Source: Azospira sp. I13 (GTDB lineage: Bacteria > Pseudomonadota > Gammaproteobacteria > Burkholderiales > Rhodocyclaceae). Taken from it: a stretch of DNA of 64,000 nt. The notes under the pieces were generated by a model, which was given only the letters and a program-made list of their open reading frames with translations, ran no database searches and was not told where the DNA came from. The stretch is taken from assembly GCF_003112695.1 (NCBI RefSeq), contig NZ_BFBP01000026.1:1-64000 (forward strand), written 5' to 3'. Numbering within the stretch: position 1 is the stretch's first letter; each line of letters starts with the position of its first letter. Positions 41,858 to 51,195 of the stretch are shown piece by piece. Position numbers and translations under genes: made by a program.

Positions 41858-44749
41858 CTAATCGGCCAGGGCCAGCTCCGCCTGCCGCAGTCCGCGGGCC
41901 TGGCGGATGCGCTCGATCCAGATTTCTGCCGCTTCCGGCTCGCCATGCAGGTAGCCCTGGTGGATGACGGAGCCGCAATCCCGCAGGAAGTCCGCATGGG
42001 CCTGGGTTTCCACCCCTTCGGCGACGATTTCCAGCTCCAGGTGCTGCGCCACGGCAATGATGGTCTGCACCAGGGCCGCGTCGCTGGGGTTGTTGGGGGC
42101 ATCCTGGATGAAGCTGCGGTCGATCTTCAGTTCATGGACCGGCAGCCGCTTCAGGTAGGCCAGGCTGGAATAGCCGGTGCCGAAATCGTCCATGGAGAAG
42201 CGGACCCCCAGGGTGGTCAGGGTGTCCATCTTGGCGATGGCTTCATCCAGGCTGTCGATGACCAGGCCTTCGGTGATTTCCAGAACCAGCAGACCGGGGT
42301 CGGCCCCGGTCTCCAGCAGGGTCTGCTGCACGTTGGCGAGGAAGTCGGGGCGCTGGAAATGGCGGGGGCTGACGTTTACCGAAATGCGCAGGGGCATGCC
42401 CATGCCTTCCAGCTCGGCCAGGAGCTTGCACACCTCGGTGAGCATCCAGCGATCCAGGGTGACGATGAGATCCGACTCCTCGGCCAGGGGAATGAAGCGC
42501 CCGGGATAGGTCAGCCCGATCAGGGGGTGCTGCCAGCGCACCAGGGCCTCGGCGCCGACGTAACCGCGCTGTTCATCCACCTGGGGTTGCAGGAAGAGGC
42601 GTAGTTCGCCGTCGCGACAGGCGCGGTGCAGCTCCCGCTCCATCAGGTAATGCTCGCGGATGGCCTCGGCCATGGCGCTTTCGTAGAAGACGGTATGGCC
42701 GCCGCCGGCATCCTTGGCCTGGTGGATGGCGGTTTCGGCCTGGCGCAGGATATCGGCGGCATCGGTGCCGCGGCTGTTGGGGGGCAGCAGGGTGATGCCC
42801 ATGCTGGCTTCCAGGTGGAAGGTCTCCCCGCCTACCTCGATCCCTTCCCGCAGGCGCTGGCGTACCTTTTCGGCAATGGCCTGGACGTTGCTGGCCAGGC
42901 TGCTGGCGGGGTCGCCCTGGTGGGCCAGGAGAATGGCGAATTCATCTGCATCCACCCGGGCCAGCAGGTCGTCATGGGACAGGCTGCGGGAGATGCGGGC
43001 AGCGACGATCTTCAGCAGGGCATCGCCCACCGCCAGGCCCCGGGCCTCGTTGATGCGCTTGAAGCGGTCCAGGTCCACCAGGATCAGGGCGGCGAAGCGA
43101 TTGCGCTCCTCACCGTCGGCGCCATGGCGTTCCATTTCCCGCAGCAGCTGGGCCCGGTTGGCCATGCCGGTAAGAGGGTCGTTCCAGGACAGGTGCTCGG
43201 CTGCCTGTTGGGCATTGCGGATTTCCGTCAGGTCGGCGAAGACGAAGACATAGTTGGTCACTTCGCCCTGCTCGTTGCGCACGCTGCTGATGGTCTGCCA
43301 CTTGGGGAAGATCTTGCCGTTCTTGCGGCGGTTCCAGATTTCGCCGGTCCAGCGGCCGCTGTCCAGCACCGTGCGCCACATGGCCTTGTAAAAGGCCGGG
43401 CTGTGCTGGTCGGAACGCAGGAAGCGCATGCTGCGGCCCTGCACTTCCTGTTCCGTGTAGCCGGTGATCTGGCAGAAGGCCGGATTGACGGCCAGGATGT
43501 TGGCGTCCACATCGCAGACCACGATGGCTTCGGCGGTGGTCTCGAACACATGGGAGGCCAGGCGCTGGCGGTCTTCAGCCTGGCTCCAGGCGGCCAGGAA
43601 GCGGTTGAAGGCCCGGGCCACGATGCGGATTTCCCGGCTGCCGCTTTCCGGCACCGGACGGGCCTTGGCCTCCAGCCCTTCGGCCTCGGTGCGTTGCTCC
43701 ACAGCGGCCGCCAGTTCCCCCAAGGGGCGCATCTGGCGGCGGGCGAAAGACCACAGCAGGGGGGCGCAGAGCAGCATCAACATCAGGGTGGTGAGGATCA
43801 TGCGCCGCTGCACCGTGCCCAGGGCCTGGAAGGCTTCGGTGGCGGGGATGACGGAGGCCAGCAGCCAGCTGTTGGTCTGCAGGCGCTTGAAGGTAAACAG
43901 GCCGTGCAGGCCACGGCTATTGACCCCTTCGCCGGTACCCTCGAAGCCGGCAAAGGCTCGGTCCAGCACCGGATTGCTGCCATAGGGGGCGATGGGCTTG
44001 AGGATGCGCTCCCGGTCCGGGTGGGCGATCACGGTGCGGTCCGGTGCCACCATGTAAAAGTAGCCGGTGTCGCCGATCTTGCGCTGGGGCAGGGAGCCCA
44101 GGAGGTTGGGCTTGTAGAGGTTCAAGACGCCGCCAAGGATGCCGGCCAGACGACCTTGGGCATCCAGGATGGGGGCGGCGATGACGACGATGGGCTGGCC
44201 GGTGGAGCGCCCCAGGACCGGCTGGGAAACCACCGCGGCAAGCCGCTCCTGCACGCCCTTGATGTAATCCCGGGCCGACATGTCGAGGCCCCGGCGACTG
44301 GCCTTGCGGGGCCAGTCCACCAGCAGCAGGCCCTTGGCGTCGAAAATGTAGAGATCGTCGAACATGGAGAGCAGGGCCCGCTCTTCCGTGAGAAAACGCT
44401 CCAGTTCGTCATGGCGCCCCATGGCGGCTATCGGCACTACCTTGGCAGCCTGGGAGAGGGCTTCCTGCCGTTCCTGGATCTTTTCGTCGAGGCCCGCGGC
44501 CACTTCGGAGACCAGGGCAAACTGATCCACCTTGATGCGCTCGATCATGTCCCCCCGCAGGACGAAGAACTGCACCATGGATTGCACCAGCAGCAGGGTG
44601 AGACCCAATACGACGGCCCCCAGGGTCAGCTTGAACTTCAGGCTGGCACCCTCGAAATCGAGTAGGCGTCTGGCAGATGGGGGCAGTCGGATCATGGTGC
44701 GGGGCGTAGGCCGGTCCCTTGTCATGTGGCGGTGATAGTCATCGGTCAT
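41858..44749 (-). CDS. dCache-PAS-GGDEF-EAL cyclic-di-GMP phosphodiesterase
   Basis: Membrane sensor, 963 residues. TM1 lies near 32-58, a periplasmic double-Cache-type domain at about 60-320, TM2 near 325-347, then a HAMP-like linker, a PAS domain (about 390-510), a degenerate GGDEF domain (about 515-690) and an EAL domain (about 700-955). The GGDEF signature is replaced by VDADEF, so cyclase activity is unlikely; the EAL domain keeps AEALVRW, ISVNVSPRHF, MDDFGTGYSSL, KIDRSFI and AEGVET, arguing for c-di-GMP hydrolysis. GTG 44758 is an alternative start to ATG 44749. Confidence 0.92.
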   Translation of the reverse strand: MTDDYHRHMTRDRPTPRTMIRLPPSARRLLDFEGASLKFKLTLGAVVLGLTLLLVQSMVQFFVLRGDMIERIKVDQFALVSEVAAGLDEKIQERQEALSQAAKVVPIAAMGRHDELERFLTEERALLSMFDDLYIFDAKGLLLVDWPRKASRRGLDMSARDYIKGVQERLAAVVSQPVLGRSTGQPIVVIAAPILDAQGRLAGILGGVLNLYKPNLLGSLPQRKIGDTGYFYMVAPDRTVIAHPDRERILKPIAPYGSNPVLDRAFAGFEGTGEGVNSRGLHGLFTFKRLQTNSWLLASVIPATEAFQALGTVQRRMILTTLMLMLLCAPLLWSFARRQMRPLGELAAAVEQRTEAEGLEAKARPVPESGSREIRIVARAFNRFLAAWSQAEDRQRLASHVFETTAEAIVVCDVDANILAVNPAFCQITGYTEQEVQGRSMRFLRSDQHSPAFYKAMWRTVLDSGRWTGEIWNRRKNGKIFPKWQTISSVRNEQGEVTNYVFVFADLTEIRNAQQAAEHLSWNDPLTGMANRAQLLREMERHGADGEERNRFAALILVDLDRFKRINEARGLAVGDALLKIVAARISRSLSHDDLLARVDADEFAILLAHQGDPASSLASNVQAIAEKVRQRLREGIEVGGETFHLEASMGITLLPPNSRGTDAADILRQAETAIHQAKDAGGGHTVFYESAMAEAIREHYLMERELHRACRDGELRLFLQPQVDEQRGYVGAEALVRWQHPLIGLTYPGRFIPLAEESDLIVTLDRWMLTEVCKLLAELEGMGMPLRISVNVSPRHFQRPDFLANVQQTLLETGADPGLLVLEITEGLVIDSLDEAIAKMDTLTTLGVRFSMDDFGTGYSSLAYLKRLPVHELKIDRSFIQDAPNNPSDAALVQTIIAVAQHLELEIVAEGVETQAHADFLRDCGSVIHQGYLHGEPEAAEIWIERIRQARGLRQAELALAD

Positions 44750-44878
44750 GCTACCCACCGTCCCCGGCAGCGTCTATGAACTAAGTGGTGCTTTTGGACC
44801 AAAAAGCATCGTTTTCCGGGGCGTGCCCGCCTACAATAGCGGTTTGATCCTCCGCACTTATTGCCCACGGAAATTGCC

Positions 44879-45838
44879 ATGACTTTCAAGGTATTCATCG
44901 ACGGCCGCCACGGCACCACCGGTCTGAAGATCGACGAGCGCCTCTCCATCCGCCCGGAAATCGAAATCCTCACCATCCCCGAGGAGCAGCGCAAGGATCC
45001 GGCGGTCAAGGCCGAATACATCAACAGCGCCGACGTGGTCTTCCTCTGCCTGCCCGATGCCGCCTCCAAGGAATCCGTCTCCCTGCTGGCTCCGGGCAAC
45101 ACCAAGACCCGCTTCCTCGATGCCTCCACCGCCCACCGTACCCACCCGGACTGGGTGTACGGCCTACCCGAACTCAACGGCGGCCAGCGCCAGCGCGTGG
45201 CTAAGGCCCAGAAGGTGGCCGTGCCCGGTTGCCACGCCAGCGGCTTCATCATGCTCATGCATCCCCTGGTGGCTGCCGGCATCGTGCCCAAGGATTACCC
45301 GGCTAGCACCTACTCCATCACCGGCTACAGCGGTGGCGGCAAGGAAATGATCGCCAGCTATGAAGCGCCGGCCAGCCTGCCCGAAACCATGAAGAGCCCG
45401 CGCTTCTACGCCCTGGGCCTGGCCCACAAACATCTGCCGGAAATGCAGATGCAGACCGGCCTGGCCCACCAGCCCCTGTTCACCCCCATCGTCGGCAACT
45501 TTGCCCAGGGTATGGTGGTGGCGGTGCCCCTGCTGCCTCGTTTGCTCGGCAAAAAGGTCACCCCGGCAGACGTGCAGGCCTTCTACAGCGAGTATTACGC
45601 CGGTGAAGTCTTCGTCAAAGTAATGCCCGCCGATGCCGCCCCGGTGCTGGATAACGGCTTCCTGCCCGCTACCACCTGCAACGACACCAACCGTGCCGAG
45701 ATTTTTGTTTTCGGCCACGGCGAGCAGATTCTGGTGGCCGCCCGTTTCGACAACCTGGGCAAGGGTGCTTCCGGCGCCGCCATCCAGTGCATGAACCTCA
45801 TGCTGGGTGTGGACGAGGCGACCGGTCTGGCGCGCTGA
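44879..45838 (+). CDS. argC: N-acetyl-gamma-glutamyl-phosphate reductase
   Basis: NADPH-dependent reductase of arginine synthesis. The short form (319 residues) belongs to the type 2 ArgC group. The active-site cysteine is in PGCHASGFI near residue 117; the early IDGRHGTTGLKI is the cofactor loop. ATG 44879 is chosen over an upstream TTG. It stands alone, with a terminator downstream. Confidence 0.92.
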   Translation: MTFKVFIDGRHGTTGLKIDERLSIRPEIEILTIPEEQRKDPAVKAEYINSADVVFLCLPDAASKESVSLLAPGNTKTRFLDASTAHRTHPDWVYGLPELNGGQRQRVAKAQKVAVPGCHASGFIMLMHPLVAAGIVPKDYPASTYSITGYSGGGKEMIASYEAPASLPETMKSPRFYALGLAHKHLPEMQMQTGLAHQPLFTPIVGNFAQGMVVAVPLLPRLLGKKVTPADVQAFYSEYYAGEVFVKVMPADAAPVLDNGFLPATTCNDTNRAEIFVFGHGEQILVAARFDNLGKGASGAAIQCMNLMLGVDEATGLAR

Positions 45839-45861
45839 TCGCCCCCTGCCGTATGGCCCTC

Positions 45862-45896
45862 AGGCCGGTATGGGAAACCATGCCGGCCTTTTTGTT
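45862..45896 (+). terminator. Intrinsic terminator after argC
   Basis: AGGCCGG-TATGG-GAAA-CCATG-CCGGCCT followed by five T's: a twelve-pair stem with a tetraloop. Confidence 0.9.
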
Positions 45897-46001
45897 GTCT
45901 GCCGCCGGGGCCGCCAATGGGGGGCAGGGTGGGGTAGGTGGCGTCGTGCCGTGTGGTGCCTGCCTTTCCAGCAAGAGTGGAGGGCGTCGTAAAATGGCGC
46001 C

Positions 46002-47102
46002 ATGCGTTTAAAGGCCAGCTCCCCCCCTTCTGACGAGACGCTGTTCCTGCGCCTCGACCTCCTGCGTTTTCCCCTCATCGTCGGCGTCGTTTTCATCCAT
46101 GCCTACGAAACCAGCGTTGGCTTTGCCGGTGGCGCCATCGGCAGCAGTCAGGGTAGCCCGGTGGGAGATTTCATCCGCAACCTCATCTCCCAGGGCCTGG
46201 CCCGGGTGGCGGTGCCGCTGTTTTTCCTCATCTCCGGCTTTCTTTTCTTCCGGCATTTCAGCGCCACCTTGCCGGCCTACGGCGCCAAGCTCCGGGCCCG
46301 CCTGCACACCCTGCTCATTCCCTATCTTTTCTGGAATCTCGCCACCCTGGCGGTGGTGGCCCTGGCCCAGGCCCTGCCGGCCACTGCCGGCTTCTTCTCG
46401 GGCAAGAGCCTGCCCATCGCCAGCTATGCTTCCGGCGATTACGTCGATGCCCTCTTCGGTATTGGCCGTATGCCCATTGCCTACCAGTTCTGGTTCATCC
46501 GGGATCTGATGCTGCTGGTGCTGGCGGCCCCCCTGGTCTTCCTGGGCGCCCGCTTTCTGCCGCGCCTCGGCGTCCTGCTGCTGGTCGTGGGCTGGGTGCT
46601 GCCGCTCTGGCCCCTGGCCATGCCGGCGGCGGATGCGGCCCTGTTTTTCTTTCTGGGGGCTGCCGTTGCCCTGCAGGGCTGGAACCTCTTCGCCCTGGAC
46701 GGTCATGCCCGCTGGCTTGTTCCCACCTACCTTGTGCTGGCCTTGGCCGATGCCGCCCTGGCCCAGCAGGGCCTCGGCGTGTACCTCCACTCCGTATCCA
46801 TCATTGTCGGTATCGGCGCCGCCCTGTGCCTCTCGGGGCCCCTGGCCCGCAGCGGGCGGTTGCGGCAATGGCTCATGCAGCTTTCCGGTGCCAGCTTCTT
46901 CGTCTATGCCGCCCACGAACCGGTACTGACCATCGCCCGCAAGCTGGCCTACAAAGCCTTGCAGCCAACTTCAACGCCGATGGTGATGCTGCTTTATTTC
47001 GCCATTCCCCTCGGGGTAATCGGAGTGCTGCTGCTGGCGCAGGCGTTGCTGCGCCGCTGCCTGCCCGGAGTGGCCCGGGTGATCAACGGCGGGCGGGCCT
47101 AG
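46002..47102 (+). CDS. Membrane acyltransferase family 3 (OafA/WecH-like)
   Basis: Integral-membrane acyltransferase with about ten membrane helices, 366 residues. The early LRLDLLRFPLIVGVVFIHAY carries the His typical of the family, and GLARVAVPLFFLISGFLFF follows. Such proteins add acetyl or succinyl groups to cell-surface sugars or osmolytes. No surface polysaccharide cluster is adjacent, so the acceptor is unknown. ATG 46002 is the natural start. It converges on hoxC with only seven bases between the stops. Confidence 0.85.
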   Translation: MRLKASSPPSDETLFLRLDLLRFPLIVGVVFIHAYETSVGFAGGAIGSSQGSPVGDFIRNLISQGLARVAVPLFFLISGFLFFRHFSATLPAYGAKLRARLHTLLIPYLFWNLATLAVVALAQALPATAGFFSGKSLPIASYASGDYVDALFGIGRMPIAYQFWFIRDLMLLVLAAPLVFLGARFLPRLGVLLLVVGWVLPLWPLAMPAADAALFFFLGAAVALQGWNLFALDGHARWLVPTYLVLALADAALAQQGLGVYLHSVSIIVGIGAALCLSGPLARSGRLRQWLMQLSGASFFVYAAHEPVLTIARKLAYKALQPTSTPMVMLLYFAIPLGVIGVLLLAQALLRRCLPGVARVINGGRA

Positions 47103-47109
47103 GCGACGT

Positions 47110-48582
47110 TCAATGCACCGTGCACACCATGCACGGATCGAAGGAGCGCACCACGTGCTGTACCAGCACCGGCGCTGCTTCGTCCTTGGGGATGGGCAGG
47201 CCCACCAGGGCCTGCTCCAGGGGGCCGGGGGTGCCGGCGGCGTCCCGGGGGGAGAAATTCCAGGTGGTGGGGGCGATGATCTGGTAGCCGGCGATGGCAC
47301 CGTTTTTGACCGTCAGCCAGTGGCCCAGGCTGCCCCGGGCGGCTTCGGTGAGGCCGACGCCGACGGCGGCATCCGGCCGTTCGCCGTGGGCGCAGAAGGG
47401 TTCGCCGGGGGCCAGTTGCTGCACCCAGTTTTCCATGGCTGGGATGAGGGCGGCGATTTCGAGCATGCGGGCGACGATGCGGGCGGTGACGTTGCCGCCG
47501 GCGGATTTCCCTCCGCTTTTGGGTGATTGATCCCGCACCAGGTCCTGGGCCAGGGGCTGGCCGGCCACCAGTTGCCGTGCCAGGGCGCCCACCTCGGCCA
47601 CCTGGCCGCCGTAGCGGGGGGCCTTGCACCAGGTGTAGGCGTCCTCCTTCTCCAGCAGGGGCCGGGTCTGGCCCTGGGCGGGCGCCTGGGGGGCGTCGCC
47701 GGCCAGCCAGGCGTGGCTCAGGTCCTCGACGATGCGGGCGGTGTCCAGCTCGGCGCGGCGGCCCTTGGCGCCGTCCCAGACGCCGGCGGGGAAGAGGCTG
47801 CCGACGGAGCCCGGGTAGGCGCCGACGCTCAGGAAGAGATTGCCGGCCCGGCCCACCTGCTGCAGGCCCAGGTCGTCGGCCAGGGCCAGGAAGCGGGGAA
47901 AGTCGGCCTGGCGTCCGGCGGCCCAGGCCCGCAAGGCGTCGGCCGAATCCAGGACGGCCACGGTTTCCAGGGCGTCGCCGAACAGTGTGCTTTCCAGCCA
48001 GGCACGGAACTCCCGCAGTACGGCGTAGAGGCGGATTTTCTCCGCCGCCAGCACCGCCCGGGTGGTGCCGCCGGGCTGCAGGGCCATGGTGTGGGGCCAT
48101 TTGCCGGCCAGGTAGCCCTGCAGGCGCATGAAACCGGCCCGGGCGGGCAGCATCTCCGCCGTGGCCCGTCCCGTCTGGGCCTTGAAGCGGCCTTCGGTCT
48201 CGGCGAACCAGGGCTTGGCGGCGTAGGCGGCCCGGGCGAAGTCCGGCATGAAAAAGAGGTAGAAGTGGGTCAGGTGGTCCGCCAGGTTTTCCCCGGCCTG
48301 GATCAGGTTGCGGGCGAGGCGGCCGTTGGGCGGCGAGGTCAGGCCCATGGCCTCGGCCAGGGCGCTGGCGGCGGCGGCCGACTGGGCCACGGAGCAGATG
48401 CCGCAGATGCGCGGCACGATGGCCAGGGCGTCCAGGGGTGCCTTGCCCAGCAGCATGGGCTCGAAGCCGCGGTAGAGGGGGGCGTTCACCCGGGCCGAGT
48501 GCACAGCGCCGTCACTCACCTCCAGGCTCACTTCCAGGTCGCCTTCGACCCGGTTGAAGGGACCCAACACCAGCTTGCTCAT
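47110..48582 (-). CDS. hoxC: Regulatory [NiFe]-hydrogenase large subunit
   Basis: H2-sensing hydrogenase subunit (HoxC/HupV), cytoplasmic, 490 residues. The nickel ligands are in RICGICSVAQS near residues 58-68 and in the C-terminal DPCMVCTVH. The protein ends directly at this motif, with no extension for an endopeptidase, a known property of regulatory hydrogenases. With HoxB it detects H2 and informs the HoxJ kinase. ATG 48582 overlaps the hoxB stop (ATGA), so translation is coupled. Confidence 0.93.
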   Translation of the reverse strand: MSKLVLGPFNRVEGDLEVSLEVSDGAVHSARVNAPLYRGFEPMLLGKAPLDALAIVPRICGICSVAQSAAAASALAEAMGLTSPPNGRLARNLIQAGENLADHLTHFYLFFMPDFARAAYAAKPWFAETEGRFKAQTGRATAEMLPARAGFMRLQGYLAGKWPHTMALQPGGTTRAVLAAEKIRLYAVLREFRAWLESTLFGDALETVAVLDSADALRAWAAGRQADFPRFLALADDLGLQQVGRAGNLFLSVGAYPGSVGSLFPAGVWDGAKGRRAELDTARIVEDLSHAWLAGDAPQAPAQGQTRPLLEKEDAYTWCKAPRYGGQVAEVGALARQLVAGQPLAQDLVRDQSPKSGGKSAGGNVTARIVARMLEIAALIPAMENWVQQLAPGEPFCAHGERPDAAVGVGLTEAARGSLGHWLTVKNGAIAGYQIIAPTTWNFSPRDAAGTPGPLEQALVGLPIPKDEAAPVLVQHVVRSFDPCMVCTVH

Positions 48583-49574
48583 TTCAACCCCGTCTTGCGG
48601 ATGGCCGGCATCACCACCGGATGGTCGGCGGCGGCGTTTTCCCGCACCCGCTTCGGCGTCGCCGATTTCGACAGGGCGGCGAGGGCGACGAACCAGGCCT
48701 TGGGCATGTCCGAAGGCAGGCCGATGGGAATGCCCGCCACCTTGGGCGTTTCCATGAAGGGATGGCCCGGCTCCTCGAAGCCCGGCTCGGTGCAGGAGAT
48801 GCAGGGGTAGCCGCCGCGCAGGCAGGAGCCGACGCCGTTCCACACCCGAGTGTTGCAGTCGGCGTGGGCCTGGGTGCCCTTGCAGCCCAGGTTCTCCATG
48901 AGGCAGCCCAGCTCCGAGGGCTTGTGGGCGCTGGCCTTGAATTCGTAGAACTCGTTGCGCGGGCAGCCGTGGTGCACCAGCTGGTCCGAATAGAAACGGG
49001 GGCGCTGCAGGGCGTCCAGGTCGTTGTTGCCAAGCTGACCAAGGGCCAGGGCCATGAGGCTGTCCACCACCCAGCCTGGGTGGGTCGGGCAGCCGGCCAC
49101 GTTCACCACCGGCAGGCCGGCGGCGCTGCGCCAGTCTACGCCCAGGACGCCGCCCTTCTCATCGCCCTCGAACTGCAGGCCGCAGGCGTCGGTGCTGTTC
49201 TCCCCCGCCGCCGGCACGCCGCCGAAGGCGGTACAGGAGCCGATGGCGAAGACGTGGCGGGCCTGGCCGGCCAGACGCTGCACCCAGTCCAGCATGGGAA
49301 TGCCGGTGCCGGCGAGGATGTGGAAGCGCCCGCTACCGTTGGGTCCCCGCAGCACGGCGCCCTCGACGCAGAGGATGTCCACCGGCACCTTGCCGCTGGC
49401 AGCGTCTTCAAGAATAGCCAGGGCTTCGGGGCCGGAAGCTTCGGAGAGGGCCGGGTGGAAGAGCACGCGGATGCCCACGTCCTCCAGCTGCCGCAGCAAA
49501 TCCCGGGCGTCGGCGCCGAGCAGGGAGAGGGTGCAGCCGCCGCAGCCGCCGGCCTGGAGCCAGAGGAGGTTCAC
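48579..49574 (-). CDS. hoxB: Regulatory [NiFe]-hydrogenase small subunit
   Basis: Fe-S electron subunit (HoxB/HupU) of the H2 sensor. The cysteines for the proximal cluster appear in QAGGCGGCTLSLLG at the N-terminus and in GSCTAFGG and AGCPTHPGW; the distal and medial cluster cysteines are in HHGCPRNEFYE, LGCLMENLGCKG and PCISC. It has no signal peptide, which separates sensors from respiratory enzymes. The 331-residue length fits. The start is GTG 49574; its AAGG Shine-Dalgarno lies in the CACAGAG-type repeat upstream. Confidence 0.94.
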   Translation of the reverse strand: MNLLWLQAGGCGGCTLSLLGADARDLLRQLEDVGIRVLFHPALSEASGPEALAILEDAASGKVPVDILCVEGAVLRGPNGSGRFHILAGTGIPMLDWVQRLAGQARHVFAIGSCTAFGGVPAAGENSTDACGLQFEGDEKGGVLGVDWRSAAGLPVVNVAGCPTHPGWVVDSLMALALGQLGNNDLDALQRPRFYSDQLVHHGCPRNEFYEFKASAHKPSELGCLMENLGCKGTQAHADCNTRVWNGVGSCLRGGYPCISCTEPGFEEPGHPFMETPKVAGIPIGLPSDMPKAWFVALAALSKSATPKRVRENAAADHPVVMPAIRKTGLK

Positions 49575-49584
49575 GGGAAAACCT

Positions 49585-49711
<127 letters not shown>

Positions 49712-49722
49712 GAATCTAAGCA

Positions 49723-51189
49723 TCACCCCTTCTCCAGCCCGTAGCGCACCAGCTTGTTGCGCAGGCCGACGCGGGAGAGGCCCAGGTCGGCGGCGGCCTT
49801 GGATTTGTTCCAGCGGTGGCGGATCAGGGCCTCCTTCACCACCTTGGCTTCCAGCTGTTCCATGCGCTCCTTGAGGCCGCCGGAGAGGTCGGCGAGGAAG
49901 GACAATTCCGCATCCTCATGGACCCCCACCGGCGCCCGCAGCACCCGGGGCGAGAGCAGCTCGGCGCCCAGTTGCTTGCCTTCGCACAGGGCCAGCATGC
50001 GCAGGATCTCGTTTTGCAGTTCCCGCACGTTGCCGGGCCAGCGGTAGGCGGCGATGCAGGCCAGGGTCTCGGTGGTGAAACCCTGCACGGTCTTGCCCAG
50101 GGCTTTCTGGGAGGCTTCCAGCAGGCGCTGGGCCAAGAGGGGAATGTCCATGGGCCGCTCCCGCAGGGGCGGCACGTGCAGGGTGACGGTGGCCAGGCGG
50201 TAGTAGAGGTCCTCGCGGAAGCGACCTTCCCGCACCTCGGCCTCCAGGTCCCGGTTGGTGGCGGCGATGACCCGCACATTGACGCTCACCGGCCGGGGGC
50301 TGCCGAGGGGGCGGAACTCGCCCTCCTGCAGCACCCGCAAGAGCTTCACCTGGAAGGCCGGGGAGGTCTCGCCGATTTCGTCGAGGAAGATGGTGCCGCC
50401 GTCAGCCTGCTGGAAGAGGCCGATGCGGTCCTCGTAGGCGCCGGTGAAGGCGCCCCGTTTGTATCCGAAGAGTTCCGCTTCCAGCAGCTGGTCCGGCAGG
50501 GCGCCGCAGTTCTCCACGACGAAGGCCTGGCGGTCCCGCCGGCTCTGGTAGTGGATGGCCCGGGCCAGCATTTCCTTGCCGGTGCCCGACTCGCCCATGA
50601 GCAGCACCGAGAGGTCATAGGGGGCGATGCGCTGCACCATGTCGCAGACCGGGTTCATGGGGCTGCCGGCGCTGCGGGTGAGGCCGTCCAGGCCCAGCTC
50701 CCGCTTCACCCGTTCGTACTTCATCTCCACCTTGCTCGCCAGCACCGGCTCGGCGGCGCGCAGTTCCAGGGAGAGGCGCTGGTTGTCCTGCTGCAGGCGC
50801 CACACGTTGGCGGCGCTTTTCAGGGTCAGCAGCAGCTGTTCCGGCTGCCAGGGCTTCAGAAGGTACTGGTAGATGCCGGCCTCGTTGATGCCGGCGATGA
50901 TGTCGCCAGCCTCGGTGTAGCCGGAGAGGACGATGCGCACCACATCGGGCCAGCGCTGGCGCACTTCGGTGAGGAAGGCGACGCCGGAGGTGCCGGGCAT
51001 GCGCTGGTCGCACAGCACCACCTGCACGCCACGGCCCGCCTGCTCCCGCTCCATGATGGCCATGGCTTCGTCGGCGCCGGAGGCGGTGAAGACGGTGAAG
51101 TCTTCCTCCAGGGTACGGCGCAGGGCCTCCTGGGAGCGGACTTCATCGTCCACCACGAGGACGGCGGGCAGGGCGGGGGCATTTTTCAT
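49723..51189 (-). CDS. hoxA: NtrC-type hydrogenase regulator HoxA/HupR
   Basis: Sigma54-dependent activator of hydrogenase genes, 488 residues. The receiver domain (1-125) has phosphoacceptor Asp61 (LCDQRMPG). The central AAA+ domain shows Walker A GESGTGKE, the sigma54-contact loop GAFTGAYEDR near residue 248, and Walker B GGTIFLDEIGE. A Fis-type HTH (NKSKAAADLGLSRVGLRNKL) closes it. In the known HoxA/HupR system the unphosphorylated form is active, and HoxJ phosphorylation by the H2-free sensor keeps it off. Direct neighbours are hoxB and hoxX. Confidence 0.93.
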   Translation of the reverse strand: MKNAPALPAVLVVDDEVRSQEALRRTLEEDFTVFTASGADEAMAIMEREQAGRGVQVVLCDQRMPGTSGVAFLTEVRQRWPDVVRIVLSGYTEAGDIIAGINEAGIYQYLLKPWQPEQLLLTLKSAANVWRLQQDNQRLSLELRAAEPVLASKVEMKYERVKRELGLDGLTRSAGSPMNPVCDMVQRIAPYDLSVLLMGESGTGKEMLARAIHYQSRRDRQAFVVENCGALPDQLLEAELFGYKRGAFTGAYEDRIGLFQQADGGTIFLDEIGETSPAFQVKLLRVLQEGEFRPLGSPRPVSVNVRVIAATNRDLEAEVREGRFREDLYYRLATVTLHVPPLRERPMDIPLLAQRLLEASQKALGKTVQGFTTETLACIAAYRWPGNVRELQNEILRMLALCEGKQLGAELLSPRVLRAPVGVHEDAELSFLADLSGGLKERMEQLEAKVVKEALIRHRWNKSKAAADLGLSRVGLRNKLVRYGLEKG

Positions 51190-51195
51190 GGCGCT

